Shown: one piece after another, positions 25,898 through 35,310 of the stretch | Layout: every line of letters begins with the position of its first letter | Position numbering within the stretch: position 1 is the first letter of the stretch | NCBI GenBank assembly: GCA_964624235.1 | Contig: CAZUXY010000017.1 | Span: 1-64,000, forward strand | DNA: 64,000 bases | Origin: CAZUXY01 sp964624235 | Lineage (GTDB): Bacteria > Spirochaetota > UBA4802 > UBA5368 | Reading direction: 5' to 3' | Translations under genes and position numbers: made by a program | The notes under the pieces: model-generated | Database searches by the model: none | What the model saw: only the letters and a program-made list of their open reading frames with translations | Told to the model about the DNA's origin: nothing

Positions 25898-26593
25898 TCA
25901 TATCGATTTTTCCCCCAGAAGCCCGCTCCATTGTAATATCGGCCATCCCCGTTCCCGGGCGATACGCCGCAGTCTGCGGTCGGGATTCACCGTGTGAGGA
26001 CAGCCGACCGTTTCGAGCATGTACCGGTCGTTCACGCTGTCGCCGAAGGCCATGCACCGGGAAAGGTCCAGCCCTTCCCGTCCGGCGATTTCACGCACCG
26101 CTGCGGCCTTTTTCTCCTGATGGCAGACCATCCCCTCGATGCGGCCGGTAAACCGTCCGTCCTCTCTTTCCAGGCGTATCCCCTGATAGCGCGCAATGCC
26201 GAGATACCGCGCGTAGGGCTCGATATACTGGTCAAAGGTAGTGGAGATTATATAAACCTCCATGTTCAGCTCGCGGCACTCGGCGATGGCCTTTATGGCC
26301 TCGCGGTAAATCCCCGCTTTAAGGCGGAGGTGAAACAATTCATCCATATACCCGCGGCTCTGTTCAACCGGGTATCCCCGGTGGGCCGCCGCCGCCTGGT
26401 GCCGCAGTTCCTCCAGGTCGTGAAGGATCCCCATTCCGTACCTGGCGTATCCCCAGAGCGCCCTGACTATCTCACGCAGTGAAAGTATTCCCCGGCGGTA
26501 CATCTCGAGGTACACTTCCTTTTCCACCGCATGTCGCGTAATTGTGCGCTCCAGATCGAAAAAGGCGGCCGTTTTAATAAGGTCTTTCGACAT
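25898..26593 (-). CDS. HAD-IB family phosphatase-like protein with altered motif 1
   Basis: The product has 231 residues. HAD motifs are seen as FFDLERT (D13, E15), STT near 116-118, EKK near 158-160 and FGDSVND near 181-187. SerB and its relatives have D-x-D-x-T in motif 1. Here the second Asp, the general acid/base, is Glu15, which may slow or change catalysis. A helical cap lies between motif 1 and motif 2. The substrate cannot be told. No strong ribosome site is seen. It precedes murI. Confidence 0.85.
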   Translation of the reverse strand: MSKDLIKTAAFFDLERTITRHAVEKEVYLEMYRRGILSLREIVRALWGYARYGMGILHDLEELRHQAAAAHRGYPVEQSRGYMDELFHLRLKAGIYREAIKAIAECRELNMEVYIISTTFDQYIEPYARYLGIARYQGIRLEREDGRFTGRIEGMVCHQEKKAAAVREIAGREGLDLSRCMAFGDSVNDRYMLETVGCPHTVNPDRRLRRIARERGWPILQWSGLLGEKSI

Positions 26594-26681
26594 TGGACTT
26601 TCGTTTATGGACTACCTTCATACTCCCACGGGCGGAAATCATGTCCGGGATAACACTGCGTCTCATATCGCGGCGCGCCCG

Positions 26682-27938
26682 TCAAAGAGAATTTTTCCTG
26701 ATCACCTCCGCGAACCACCGGCCCCCTTCTTTCACCGTACGGCGCTGCGTCGCGTAATCCACATGCACCAGGCCGAACCTCATATCATAGCCCCTGTCCC
26801 ATTCGAAATTATCAGTCAGCGACCAGCACATGTATCCCCGTACGGGTACCCCCTCCGCGATCGCCCGCCGCACCTCTCTCAGATGCGCCTCCATGTATTC
26901 GATCCTGAACGACTCATCCGTGGCCGCGACACCGTTCTCGGTAACTATTATGGGCAGGTCCATTGCGCCCGCCAGATAACCGAGTGCGTCGTATATCCCC
27001 TGCGGATGGAAGATCCACCCCATATCGGTGGTGCGGTCGCCTTCCCGTGCCGTAACCGGTCGTGGCCCCCGCATGTAGGTGGTGGAGTAATAGTTCAGTC
27101 CCACAAAGTCCATCGCCCCCTTGAGTCCCGGGACCGTCCCTCCGATGCCGAGCGGGAACCCGATGCGCCCGGTGCGTACACCGTCGAAAAAGACGGTGTT
27201 GGCGGTGCGGTGGGCGAGTGAGGCGGCCGTTCTGTCGAGGGCGCTGCCCTGGTCGAAAGGCTGAAAGTGCATGAAGGCGAATGCCACCCCGACCGGGGCG
27301 GAGGGGAAGCGATCCTTTATTATACGATAGGACCGCGCATGCATATGAAAAAAGGTGCGGTATACGCGTATGAACGCCCTGGGATTTCTTCTGTAAGGAG
27401 GGAAAAGCCCGGTGAGGTATCCTCCCAGGGGCACCACGTTGGGTTCGTTGATGGGTAACCAGTAATCAACCAGGTCGCCCAGCGCCTTTACCGCCGTTTC
27501 CACGTAGCCGGAAAAATGCCGCATGAAGAAGGGGCGCGCCGGGAACCCCCCGCCTTTCTCTATCCAGAGGGGGACCGTGAAGTGGTGCAGGCACAGCATG
27601 GTGTTAATGCCCCGCGTCTTGAGCGCCCTGAGCATATGGCGGTAGCGTTCCAGCGCGGCGTAGTCCACCTTTCCCTCATCGGGACATACCCGGGACCATT
27701 CCACCGAGAGCCGGTGTATGCCGAGACCGAGCCCGGCGGCCAGGTTAAAGTCTTCTTCATAGCGGTTCCAGGAATCGCAGGCGTCCCCGCAGGGTTCCTT
27801 TATACGCCGTTTTTCGGGAGGCAGTTTCATCTCCTCCGTTTCCATGCGATACCAGTCGGTATTCAGGTTGCCGCCCTCGGTCTGATATGCCGATGAGGCG
27901 GTGCCCCAGAGGAAACCGTCGGGAAATGGTTGCGTCAT
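26682..27938 (-). CDS. Glycoside hydrolase family 1 (beta-glucosidase-like)
   Basis: The product has 418 residues, slightly short for GH1. The acid/base Glu165 is in LPINEPN and the nucleophile Glu334 is in VTENG. FLWGTASSAYQTEGG at 9-23 and CWSLTDNFEWDRGY near 382 are family signatures, and the sugar-binding HHF/W positions are present (CLHHFTVP). There is no signal peptide, so it acts on sugars in the cytoplasm. No sugar transporter is next to it. It could also act on 6-phospho or galactosyl substrates. Confidence 0.93.
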   Translation of the reverse strand: MTQPFPDGFLWGTASSAYQTEGGNLNTDWYRMETEEMKLPPEKRRIKEPCGDACDSWNRYEEDFNLAAGLGLGIHRLSVEWSRVCPDEGKVDYAALERYRHMLRALKTRGINTMLCLHHFTVPLWIEKGGGFPARPFFMRHFSGYVETAVKALGDLVDYWLPINEPNVVPLGGYLTGLFPPYRRNPRAFIRVYRTFFHMHARSYRIIKDRFPSAPVGVAFAFMHFQPFDQGSALDRTAASLAHRTANTVFFDGVRTGRIGFPLGIGGTVPGLKGAMDFVGLNYYSTTYMRGPRPVTAREGDRTTDMGWIFHPQGIYDALGYLAGAMDLPIIVTENGVAATDESFRIEYMEAHLREVRRAIAEGVPVRGYMCWSLTDNFEWDRGYDMRFGLVHVDYATQRRTVKEGGRWFAEVIRKNSL

Positions 27939-28244
27939 ACACTACCCTTCTTTCGATTCGTCATCGTATCCATCGATCCGCGGGTAAAACCCCGGCAATC
28001 ATGCGGCTGCCATCGGCCGCCGGAACAGTAAAAACGCATTATGGGGAAGCAGGTGCCGGATACAAAATAATTCACTCATCCTGCCGCGCCGGGCGGTGGA
28101 CTCTATGATCCGGTTCATGATCGATTTAATCAAGCAGAAACATGAATACAGTGGGCGGCGCCAAGCGGATACAGTTAATGAAAGACCGCCCGCAGGCTGC
28201 ACGGAATACGACGGTGCGTCGGATTTATCGGCAGTGGAGTTCTC
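27939..28244. other. Intergenic, no gene seen
   Basis: About 306 bases of GC-rich DNA between the GH1 start and the end of the small membrane gene. It holds the upstream region of the GH1 gene. I see no RNA gene, terminator or reading frame that I can support. Confidence 0.5.
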
Positions 28245-28631
28245 TCACTGTCGCTGCTTGTATAAAAACCAGGGCGCGGCGGCAATCCAGATCAAAACCA
28301 GGACCCAGACCCTTCCCGCCTGCAGGTTATAATCCTGTAAAAGCGCCGAAAGAGGATGGCGCATGACAAAATAACCGAAACAGAACTCGAAGGCCACCGT
28401 AAGGGCCAGCCAGCAGAGGCCCACCGTTACGGCCTGTCCCGACGACCGCAGGGGCCATCTGCGGCCCAAAAGCCACAGGTACCCTCCCACAATCGCCATG
28501 AGCACCATGGAGGATATCTGGTGCGCCGTTGTTTCGTCCATGTAACGGCCGTAAACCGACGCGCGGAGCATCCCGTTGGCGATCGCCGCCGGCGGCAGTG
28601 GAATCCAGAACAGCAGGTATTTATACACCAT
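28245..28631 (-). CDS. Small multi-pass membrane protein, unrecognised
   Basis: The product has 128 residues from the ATG at 28631, with GAGAGG 8 bases upstream. Four hydrophobic helices can be drawn (YLLFWIPLPPAAIANGML, SSMVLMAIVGGYLWLLG, VTVGLCWLALTVAFEFCFGYFV and VWVLVLIWIAAAPWFLY). No catalytic motif is seen. It lies 43 bases after the YkgJ-type gene in the same direction. Confidence 0.65.
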   Translation of the reverse strand: MVYKYLLFWIPLPPAAIANGMLRASVYGRYMDETTAHQISSMVLMAIVGGYLWLLGRRWPLRSSGQAVTVGLCWLALTVAFEFCFGYFVMRHPLSALLQDYNLQAGRVWVLVLIWIAAAPWFLYKQRQ

Positions 28632-28674
28632 CGCGCTGCCTCTCAAATTTTAAAAGTGCGGGATCCGGTTAAAT

Positions 28675-29208
28675 TCAGCCGTTCCCTTTTTCAATCACCA
28701 TATGCCGCACCAGGTCCCGCAGGGATATGCGGGTTTTTTTAAAAAATGCGTCCTCTACTTCCTCGACGAACCTCATGTTGATTGCGGCCAGACGCGTATC
28801 GAGGTTTTCCAGGTTCAGCACACAGGAAGGTTCGATTTCCTCCAGGCCCGCAAGGTTCATGGGACACCGGTCGATTTCCTCCTCAACCAGGAGGGGAAAG
28901 CCGTGGGTGCGGCATATGACCGGCCGGTGTTCATAGACCAGGCATGCGCCGCGCCACAACAGTATGCAGCGATCATCAGCGCGGCGGGATTTGAACACCC
29001 TTTTGACGATACCGGACCTTGTTTTTTCAGGCAGATCCTCCAGCGCGTTTTTCAACATCCAGGCCTCCACCGGATGCACGCTTTCAAGGATACAGCACTC
29101 TGAACATCCCCTGCGGCATTGTATCTGCCGACCGTAGCGTTCCATGACGCCGGCGGTGAAATCATCCACCGCGGCCGTCAGCCGTTGATAATACAAGAGT
29201 GAGTTCAT
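28675..29208 (-). CDS. YkgJ-type cysteine-cluster protein
   Basis: The product has 177 residues from the ATG at 29208. The N-terminal cluster CRRGCSECC (31-39) and later CILLWRGACLVYEHRPVICRTHGFP and RCPMN are characteristic of the family, which probably binds zinc or an Fe-S cluster. The function is unknown. Translation from an ATG 51 bases further upstream is possible but no ribosome site is seen there. Confidence 0.85.
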   Translation of the reverse strand: MNSLLYYQRLTAAVDDFTAGVMERYGRQIQCRRGCSECCILESVHPVEAWMLKNALEDLPEKTRSGIVKRVFKSRRADDRCILLWRGACLVYEHRPVICRTHGFPLLVEEEIDRCPMNLAGLEEIEPSCVLNLENLDTRLAAINMRFVEEVEDAFFKKTRISLRDLVRHMVIEKGNG

Positions 29209-29292
29209 CGCTGCCTGCCGGTAGACAGGGATGCCCGGTTGTAGAAAAAACGCAATCATTTTTATTCATGGGGACGGCGGAATCGCCGCGGC

Positions 29293-30342
29293 TCAGCCGA
29301 ACAGGGGCTTCAGGTCCGCGCACAGGTCTTCGGGCATCACCGTGCAGATGATCTCCCCATGGAGTTTTTCAAAATAATTCACGTCGCTGGCTCCCAGGGG
29401 ATTGATGGTGAACCTCGGAACGACACGTCCCTGCGGACACAGAAACTCGTCCCGGTCCAGCATGCCCGAAAGCGACATGTTGAAGCTGATGAAATTGCTC
29501 CCGTGCAGAAAGGTCAATACCCTGGAGAGTCCCGAGATCAGCGACTCCAGATCGGTCAGCTCCAGGTCCAACAGGGAACGCTTTGTGTGCATGAAAAAAC
29601 CCACATCGCCCGCCATCCCCGAAGGGGCAAAACTCGCCAGCCAGGTTACGGGTCCTGTTTCGGCAATGAAACGCTCACCCGCCTCGCGTTCCCATGCCGT
29701 CAGGTCGTCCCACAGGTCTCTTTTGTTTTCGGCCCTGTACCGCTCGGCGCTTGCGCGCGCCCTCACCAGCAGTTCCGTAGGGGCCTGTCCCATTACGGTC
29801 TGAAGGTGAGGATGCAGCATCCCTCCTCCCGCCGGGGGCATGTAGTTCCAGTTGATCGAACCGAAACCCAGTTCGGGATCGTGTCTTTTCATGGCATGAA
29901 AGTATTCCAGGCAGAGCAGAAATCCGTCCATCATCAGGGCGGGGCTGAATTCTTCCAGAGGCACGTAGTGGCGGTGGGAGTAAAGGGCCACGGCGTTGTG
30001 CCTGCCGTAGGGGAAGGCGTTGGGGAACAGCACCGCCGTTCCCCTGGTAAACCTGCCCTCGGGAATAATGTCCGTCGTGAAGCGCGGCGTAAGCCGGTCG
30101 AACAAGCCGGCGCAGAAGGGACAGACCGACTCGGGGGATTTTTCCAGACAGGGCTCCACGCCGGGCCGTTCCCTGACTTTCATGCGGTAGGGGAGCATGC
30201 GGGTGGTGATTCCGAAGATACGGTCCCGCCGTATCTCGAAAGAGTATTCCTTTTCATCGAACTGCGTGAATGGATCGAGCATTCTGCCCGTGAAGGACTC
30301 CCTTGTGTATCCGAGGGACTCTATACTTCCGGCGCCTCCCAT
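29293..30342 (-). CDS. Galactose-1-phosphate uridylyltransferase-like protein (HIT superfamily)
   Basis: The product has 349 residues. The catalytic HPHLQ (H177, H179, Q181) is the GalT form of the HIT motif, in which the second His carries the nucleotidyl group. CPFC at 74-77 is the first half of a GalT-type metal site. GSINWNYMPPAGGGMLHPHLQ fits sugar-1-phosphate nucleotidylyltransferases. No galK or galE is near, so the sugar is uncertain. A perfect AAGGAGG precedes the ATG. Confidence 0.82.
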   Translation of the reverse strand: MGGAGSIESLGYTRESFTGRMLDPFTQFDEKEYSFEIRRDRIFGITTRMLPYRMKVRERPGVEPCLEKSPESVCPFCAGLFDRLTPRFTTDIIPEGRFTRGTAVLFPNAFPYGRHNAVALYSHRHYVPLEEFSPALMMDGFLLCLEYFHAMKRHDPELGFGSINWNYMPPAGGGMLHPHLQTVMGQAPTELLVRARASAERYRAENKRDLWDDLTAWEREAGERFIAETGPVTWLASFAPSGMAGDVGFFMHTKRSLLDLELTDLESLISGLSRVLTFLHGSNFISFNMSLSGMLDRDEFLCPQGRVVPRFTINPLGASDVNYFEKLHGEIICTVMPEDLCADLKPLFG

Positions 30343-30383
30343 GGTGTTCCTCCTTATGCCGCTGCCGCCCGGTCCGGTTCGCC

Positions 30384-32219
30384 TTACGCGACCACGACCC
30401 TGTTCCCCCCCTGTTCCTTTGCCCTGATGAGGGCGGCATCGGCCCTTTGTAAAATGGTGCTGAAATCATCATCATTCCTCGATGCCTCGACGATCACCAC
30501 GCTGCAGGTGGTGCTGAAACGTCCCGACTCCGAGGTGAACACGAGCGATTCGATGCGCACACGGATTTTTTCACCGATGGCACCCGCGGGTTCCTTCACC
30601 GTTTCCGGCAGGATGACGATGAATTCCTCGCCTCCGAACCTGCCGCAGCTGTCAGACACCCTGGTGGATGTTTTGAGTACGATGCCTACCTCCCTCAACA
30701 CATCGTCGCCCGCGAGATGGCCGTGTGTCTCGTTCACCTCCCTGAAGCGGTCCATGTCGATGACGATCACCGAAAACACCGCTCCGTAACGGTTGAACCG
30801 GTGAAATTCGCTCTTTAAATATTCAAGGGAATAACGCCGGTTGTACAGTTCGGTGAGGTCGTCAACGATGGCGATCCTGGCAAGCTTGTTCCGTTCCTCC
30901 CTGAGTTCGGCGGTGCGCTCATCCACTTTCCGCTCAAGATCGAGGGACAGCGTTTCCGCGATGTCGAAAGCCGATGAAAAGCGCATGGCCAGTATGCCCG
31001 ATTGAGCGAGAAAAAAAATAAAAAGCCCCGCCGCGGTGCTGAAGGCTTGCAGGTAACCGGTATCGATCAGCAGATTGTTGTACAGGATATCGCTGATCAC
31101 CGCCGCGAACAGGCATACCGATCCCGCAAGCAACACCAGGGCGCCCCGTTTCTTCCGGAGGGCCGCCATGATCATTACTATGATGACATAAATACCAAAC
31201 GCGGTAACGGCCAGTTCGTACGGCACCACCAGAAAGGTGAAAACCGACGGGGGTGTCGCAATGACCGCGATCATCAATACCGCGATTACGGCCATGATGC
31301 CCCTGACGACGGTTACGGACATCTCATCGGTAAAAATGGAATGGAAAAAAAGCGCCGCGAACGGCAGCAGGGACAATAAGACGAGGTACTCAACGGTCAC
31401 GGCGGCGCCCCAGTTCAGACAGGGGAAAATATCCAGGAATATCTTTTCGCCGCCGAAAAGCGCCCTTGCGGCCACGGAAAAACAGAAGAGTGCGAAATAG
31501 AGGGTGGATTTATCCCTGCGTCTGAGCAGATAGAGTATGCAATGGTACAGCCCCATTATGAAGATACCGCCCACCAGGAAAAGCTCGATTCCGTAGCGAT
31601 GGTATTTATTGCGTGCGATATCCGCGCCATGTCCGAATTTGATCACCTCTTCCGGCCCGCCCTTCCGGTGCGTGAAATTCGATACCTGCAGAATCACCTC
31701 GGCCCTGTCGGCGTTCATGCTGAAATACACCTCGTTCCTTTTCCACGAGGCTTTCATTCCCTCCGCGGAGGTGCCAACCACACCGCCCCGGACGAGTTCC
31801 TTTCCGTTCACCCACAGCCGGTATGCCGATTCAATTTCCGTGATCTTTATGCCGTACAGCCGTTCACCCCCGGGCAGCAGGATGACGAGCCTGAAGGTGG
31901 CAAAACCTTCCCCTTCGAGTTTTTTCCCGTCCACCCCGTACCCGTTCCACAACCCCGGCACCTCCAGAAAGCCGGTCATTGCAGGCCGGATTTTACCTTT
32001 GAAATCGTCCGGGGCCAGAAGACGCGACCAGTAGAACTCCCATTGCCCGCGCAGATCCATGATGCCGTGTGCGTGTAAATCCTGTTCCCTGAGATCCATC
32101 ACGCCCCTGACCGCACGCGTTCCGCTCTCACGGAAACCGCCGCTGGGGACGGCACACCCCAGCATAGACACAAGGAATAAAACCGAAACAGGCAGGAGTT
32201 TTTTCACCCTGTAAATCAT
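30384..32219 (-). CDS. 7TMR-DISM diguanylate cyclase with lipoprotein-like N-terminus
   Basis: The product has 611 residues from the ATG at 32219. A signal ends in MLGC, a good lipobox. Residues about 55-205 form an extracytoplasmic DISM beta-jelly-roll sensor (FYWSRLLAPDDF, FATFRLVILLPGGERLYGIKI, WVNGKELVRGG). Residues about 215-410 hold the seven helices of the 7TMR-DISM module. A short coiled coil (about 420-450) leads to GGDEF, with GGEEF at 529-533 and the RxxD inhibitory site (RVSD) five residues before it. It should make c-di-GMP in response to an outside ligand, perhaps a carbohydrate. Confidence 0.92.
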   Translation of the reverse strand: MIYRVKKLLPVSVLFLVSMLGCAVPSGGFRESGTRAVRGVMDLREQDLHAHGIMDLRGQWEFYWSRLLAPDDFKGKIRPAMTGFLEVPGLWNGYGVDGKKLEGEGFATFRLVILLPGGERLYGIKITEIESAYRLWVNGKELVRGGVVGTSAEGMKASWKRNEVYFSMNADRAEVILQVSNFTHRKGGPEEVIKFGHGADIARNKYHRYGIELFLVGGIFIMGLYHCILYLLRRRDKSTLYFALFCFSVAARALFGGEKIFLDIFPCLNWGAAVTVEYLVLLSLLPFAALFFHSIFTDEMSVTVVRGIMAVIAVLMIAVIATPPSVFTFLVVPYELAVTAFGIYVIIVMIMAALRKKRGALVLLAGSVCLFAAVISDILYNNLLIDTGYLQAFSTAAGLFIFFLAQSGILAMRFSSAFDIAETLSLDLERKVDERTAELREERNKLARIAIVDDLTELYNRRYSLEYLKSEFHRFNRYGAVFSVIVIDMDRFREVNETHGHLAGDDVLREVGIVLKTSTRVSDSCGRFGGEEFIVILPETVKEPAGAIGEKIRVRIESLVFTSESGRFSTTCSVVIVEASRNDDDFSTILQRADAALIRAKEQGGNRVVVA

Positions 32220-32442
32220 ACGCTTTGACCTGGAGATGATAATGAGTTTTAATGCACGACTTCCGCCGTTGCGTTTCCGCATATACCCTGCCATTTCCGG
32301 GCAGGCGCTCGCAGTAGTAATTCTCCAGGCGGACCTGGCCCCGGGTTTGCCTGCAAATCCCGGGCTCCCGCTGCATTCTATCACCCCGCGCACACAACAG
32401 CAACGCCTAAACACGGCCGCGGCGGGTTGTGCCGTCGGGGTG

Positions 32443-33747
32443 TCAAGAGCGCATTTCCCGCGCCCTTTCTTCCAGAAGCCGCTGCAGTGTTTTTCGGTCG
32501 GCGCCGATATGCCGCGCCACCATGAAAAAGAGCATGCCGCAGGGGATCCACCAGAGGATGGCGAAATTCATCATAAACAGATACCCCAGCGGGACCAGCA
32601 GTCCGCCCAGGGCCGGGCCCATACCCTGTCCCAGGTTATCGGTAATGTTGAATACCGAGAACACCGTTCCCCGGTGTTCCGGACGATTCACGTTCATGAG
32701 TATGGCCTTCACGTTGGCGGCCGCTACCGAGACCAGCACCCCGGCGAAGAATCCCAGTACCATGTACACCGTCATGTTCGACAGATCCATGTTTACCAGC
32801 ACCATGGCGGGAACTATACCCGCCAGGACCCCGAGTCCGCACATCACCGGCATATACTTCGGCTGTTTCTTATAAAGCCATTCTCCTATATACGCGAACA
32901 CGACGCTCCCCACGGTGGATCCGACCCCCAGCACCAGAAAAATGGTGGTGGCCGTTTCTTTCGATACCCCCCTGTATTCCTGGAAGAAGGTGATCATCCA
33001 GTAGGTGAGGATGCCCCAGGGCACGGTGCCCGGCAGACCCTGCAGAAAGGTATAGATGTTCGTTTTGTTCGAAAAAATTATCCTGAAGTCGGCCGGGTGG
33101 ATCACCTGTTTGTAGACCAGCCCTTTCCTGATCAGTTCCTCGAGGGCATCCTCGGTGCGCCCCCGTTCGGGGTCCCGGGCATACAGGGCAAACGCGATGG
33201 CGAAGGGAATGTTGGGCGCCCCGGCCAGGATGAACGAGAGCCGCCACCCGTAACTGTTGGTAAGATATCCCGCGAGGCTGACCCCGAGGATCGAACCGAT
33301 GGACCAGGCAAGGGTTATCCAGGCCGAGGCCGTGGCCCTGTGCTCCTCCCTGAAAAAGTCAGCCAGCACCGAATAGGTAACCGGATATATCCCGCCCAGA
33401 CCGATACCGGAGAGTATACGCAGCACAGCAAACGATGTTATGGACTGCGTGAAGAAAGGGACCCCGGTAAGGATACAGGGTACTTCGCCGAGCAGAATGA
33501 CGAACACCAGGAGGGCTTTTCTCGGGGCCTTGTCGGAAATATACCCGAAGATAATGCTCATGAAGGCCCCTGCCAGGATAAAGGCAGACCCTATTATTCC
33601 CAGCAAGGTTTCACTGACGTTGTATTCCTTCGAGAGCTCGGGAAGTATGGCCGACATGATCATCTGGTCGGCAAAAAGCAGCGTGGTCATGATGAACAAC
33701 AGTCCCAGCGTCACCGCGTCTCTTCCGGACATTTTCATCTTTTTCAT
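32443..33747 (-). CDS. MFS transporter, Spinster-like
   Basis: The product has 434 residues with about 12 hydrophobic helices. The MFS motif A appears as GYISDKAPRKALL near 68-80. SIGSILGVSLAGYL and GIGLGGIYPVTYSVLADFFREEHRATA are typical of the Spinster-like branch, whose members move lipids, organic acids or drugs. AGAGAGG lies ahead of the ATG. It is on its own between a diguanylate cyclase and a transglutaminase-like gene, which gives no substrate hint. Confidence 0.9.
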   Translation of the reverse strand: MKKMKMSGRDAVTLGLLFIMTTLLFADQMIMSAILPELSKEYNVSETLLGIIGSAFILAGAFMSIIFGYISDKAPRKALLVFVILLGEVPCILTGVPFFTQSITSFAVLRILSGIGLGGIYPVTYSVLADFFREEHRATASAWITLAWSIGSILGVSLAGYLTNSYGWRLSFILAGAPNIPFAIAFALYARDPERGRTEDALEELIRKGLVYKQVIHPADFRIIFSNKTNIYTFLQGLPGTVPWGILTYWMITFFQEYRGVSKETATTIFLVLGVGSTVGSVVFAYIGEWLYKKQPKYMPVMCGLGVLAGIVPAMVLVNMDLSNMTVYMVLGFFAGVLVSVAAANVKAILMNVNRPEHRGTVFSVFNITDNLGQGMGPALGGLLVPLGYLFMMNFAILWWIPCGMLFFMVARHIGADRKTLQRLLEERAREMRS

Positions 33748-33878
33748 GGATACCTCTCTTTACCCGCGCGTATCGCCCGCAGTGAAGTTTAGCCGTGTAA
33801 ACAGTGCACTATAGCATGCAACGGTTCATTTTTCAATGAAGAAATGTTTCGCCGCAACACTTCAACGTAATGGGGGAT

Positions 33879-34466
33879 TCAGGGTTTCCTTTGATCGCCG
33901 GGAACATCGGGCAGGCGCGCAAGTACATCCCGGTAATCGGTATAACGTGCAAGTACATCCACCACCACGTCGAGGGGATCGCTGTAGATTCCATCCAGGT
34001 TATATTCGCCTTTGCCGGCGGCAACAAACGGGAGCTTTTCCGCCGGCGGGGTGAAACGTGAATCGACTCCCTCTTTGTTCCCGCGGGCATCCATTCTGTA
34101 CCATCCGAGAACCGGCAGGCGGACGGCATTAAGACCGTGCAGGCAGTAGGGGATTTCGGGATCATCCCGTTTTATCCGCTGGTAACAGAGACCCGCGGGG
34201 ATGGAGTTGGCGCGCAGCAGTGCCGCCAGCAGGTGGCTTTTGGCAAAACAGAACCCTGTCCGGTGCCTGAGCACCTCTGACGCCTTCAGGGTGACGGGAT
34301 TCATTCCGTAATCCGAAGTATGGTAAATAATATCACGTACAAATTCGAAACACCGCCGGGAGATTTCCACCGTATCGTTCAGTGAGCCCGCAAGCTCCTT
34401 TGCCGTGCGATGCACTTCGGGATGTTCCCAGTCGATAATTGAGGTAGACGCCAGGTATTTTTTCAT
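33879..34466 (-). CDS. Transglutaminase-like cysteine peptidase-fold protein
   Basis: The product has 195 residues with a full catalytic triad: C73 in GFCFAKS, H110 in CLHGLNAV and D126 in YRMDARGN. No signal peptide is visible. Bacterial members are proteases, amidases or cross-linking enzymes, and the substrate is unknown. The ATG has only a weak ribosome site. Confidence 0.88.
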   Translation of the reverse strand: MKKYLASTSIIDWEHPEVHRTAKELAGSLNDTVEISRRCFEFVRDIIYHTSDYGMNPVTLKASEVLRHRTGFCFAKSHLLAALLRANSIPAGLCYQRIKRDDPEIPYCLHGLNAVRLPVLGWYRMDARGNKEGVDSRFTPPAEKLPFVAAGKGEYNLDGIYSDPLDVVVDVLARYTDYRDVLARLPDVPGDQRKP

Positions 34467-34550
34467 CAGTACATGTTTCCGTTCAGGAATAATGGAGGTA
34501 TCCGCCGGTTCCCTTCAATAAGATACATTCAAGATATAACCGGGGTATGA

Positions 34551-35045
34551 TCACCTTGTTTCGGTGATGACTACTCCCCTGGAGGTAAAAGAGATACCCT
34601 GCTGGTTACGGGTCCCGATCATCACCGCCTCGATAATCGGCTCATTTACCGGCCTGATCGAGTTCCATCTGACAATGAACTTTGCGCCGGACCCCCCGCG
34701 GGTGTCTGACTCTTTGATCACGAAACGGACCGTTTCAAGGGGCTTGATCGTTACCGGCGTGGATATCATTTTTTCAAGCAGAACGCCTTCGGTGTTGAAG
34801 TACTCCAGGGTTCTCAGGACCATGGGCTGGTTGAAATCGGTGTTCCGTATGCTCAGGGTCGAGGAGAGCAGGAAATAATTTTCCCGGTCCCCGTAATAAA
34901 TATGGGAATATACCGGCACATACACCACCTGGCCCTTGATCCTTCTGACCTGAGGAAACGCGGCGGTTACGCCGACCAGTACCGTGAGGCAAAGAAAGAA
35001 GAAAAAAATCCTGATCCTGCGGGTGTTTTCCCTGTTCAGCGCCAT
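34551..35045 (-). CDS. DUF3124 exported protein
   Basis: The product has 164 residues with a signal peptide (about 11-30, IRIFFFFLCLTVLVGVTAAF). The mature part matches DUF3124 (VYVPVYSHIYYGDRENYFLLSSTLSIRNTD, then ETVRFVIKESDTRGGSGAKFIVRW). It is a beta-rich periplasmic protein of unknown role. GAAGGAGG precedes the ATG. Confidence 0.83.
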   Translation of the reverse strand: MALNRENTRRIRIFFFFLCLTVLVGVTAAFPQVRRIKGQVVYVPVYSHIYYGDRENYFLLSSTLSIRNTDFNQPMVLRTLEYFNTEGVLLEKMISTPVTIKPLETVRFVIKESDTRGGSGAKFIVRWNSIRPVNEPIIEAVMIGTRNQQGISFTSRGVVITETR

Positions 35046-35310
35046 GGCGTCTTTCCTCCTTCAGCGAATACTTTTATCCACAGCATTAATTGTACGTATA
35101 GTAAATCCCTGCCCCGGCGATTTTGACAATCTTTTTATATCTTTGATCCGGACGTTAAAAAAACTGGAAATGATTGGATCCTTTTCATATTAAAAACATC
35201 AGCCCCGGGATCCCCGATAAACTGGTTGAAAAACCTGTTCATAGTTTATAACTTTGTGACTATGCTGTTTCTTAACCGTCGAGCGGACCCATCGTGAAAA
35301 ACATTAAAAC

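Noticed and set aside
29359..30789. Long plus-strand frame opposite the GalT-like and GGDEF genes
   Set aside because: It has no family features. The opposite strand has clear HPHLQ and GGEEF motifs with ribosome sites, so this is a GC-rich mirror frame.
32236..33792. Long plus-strand frame opposite the MFS gene
   Set aside because: The protein would be His-, Gly- and Gln-rich without a fold. The minus-strand frame is a 12-helix transporter.
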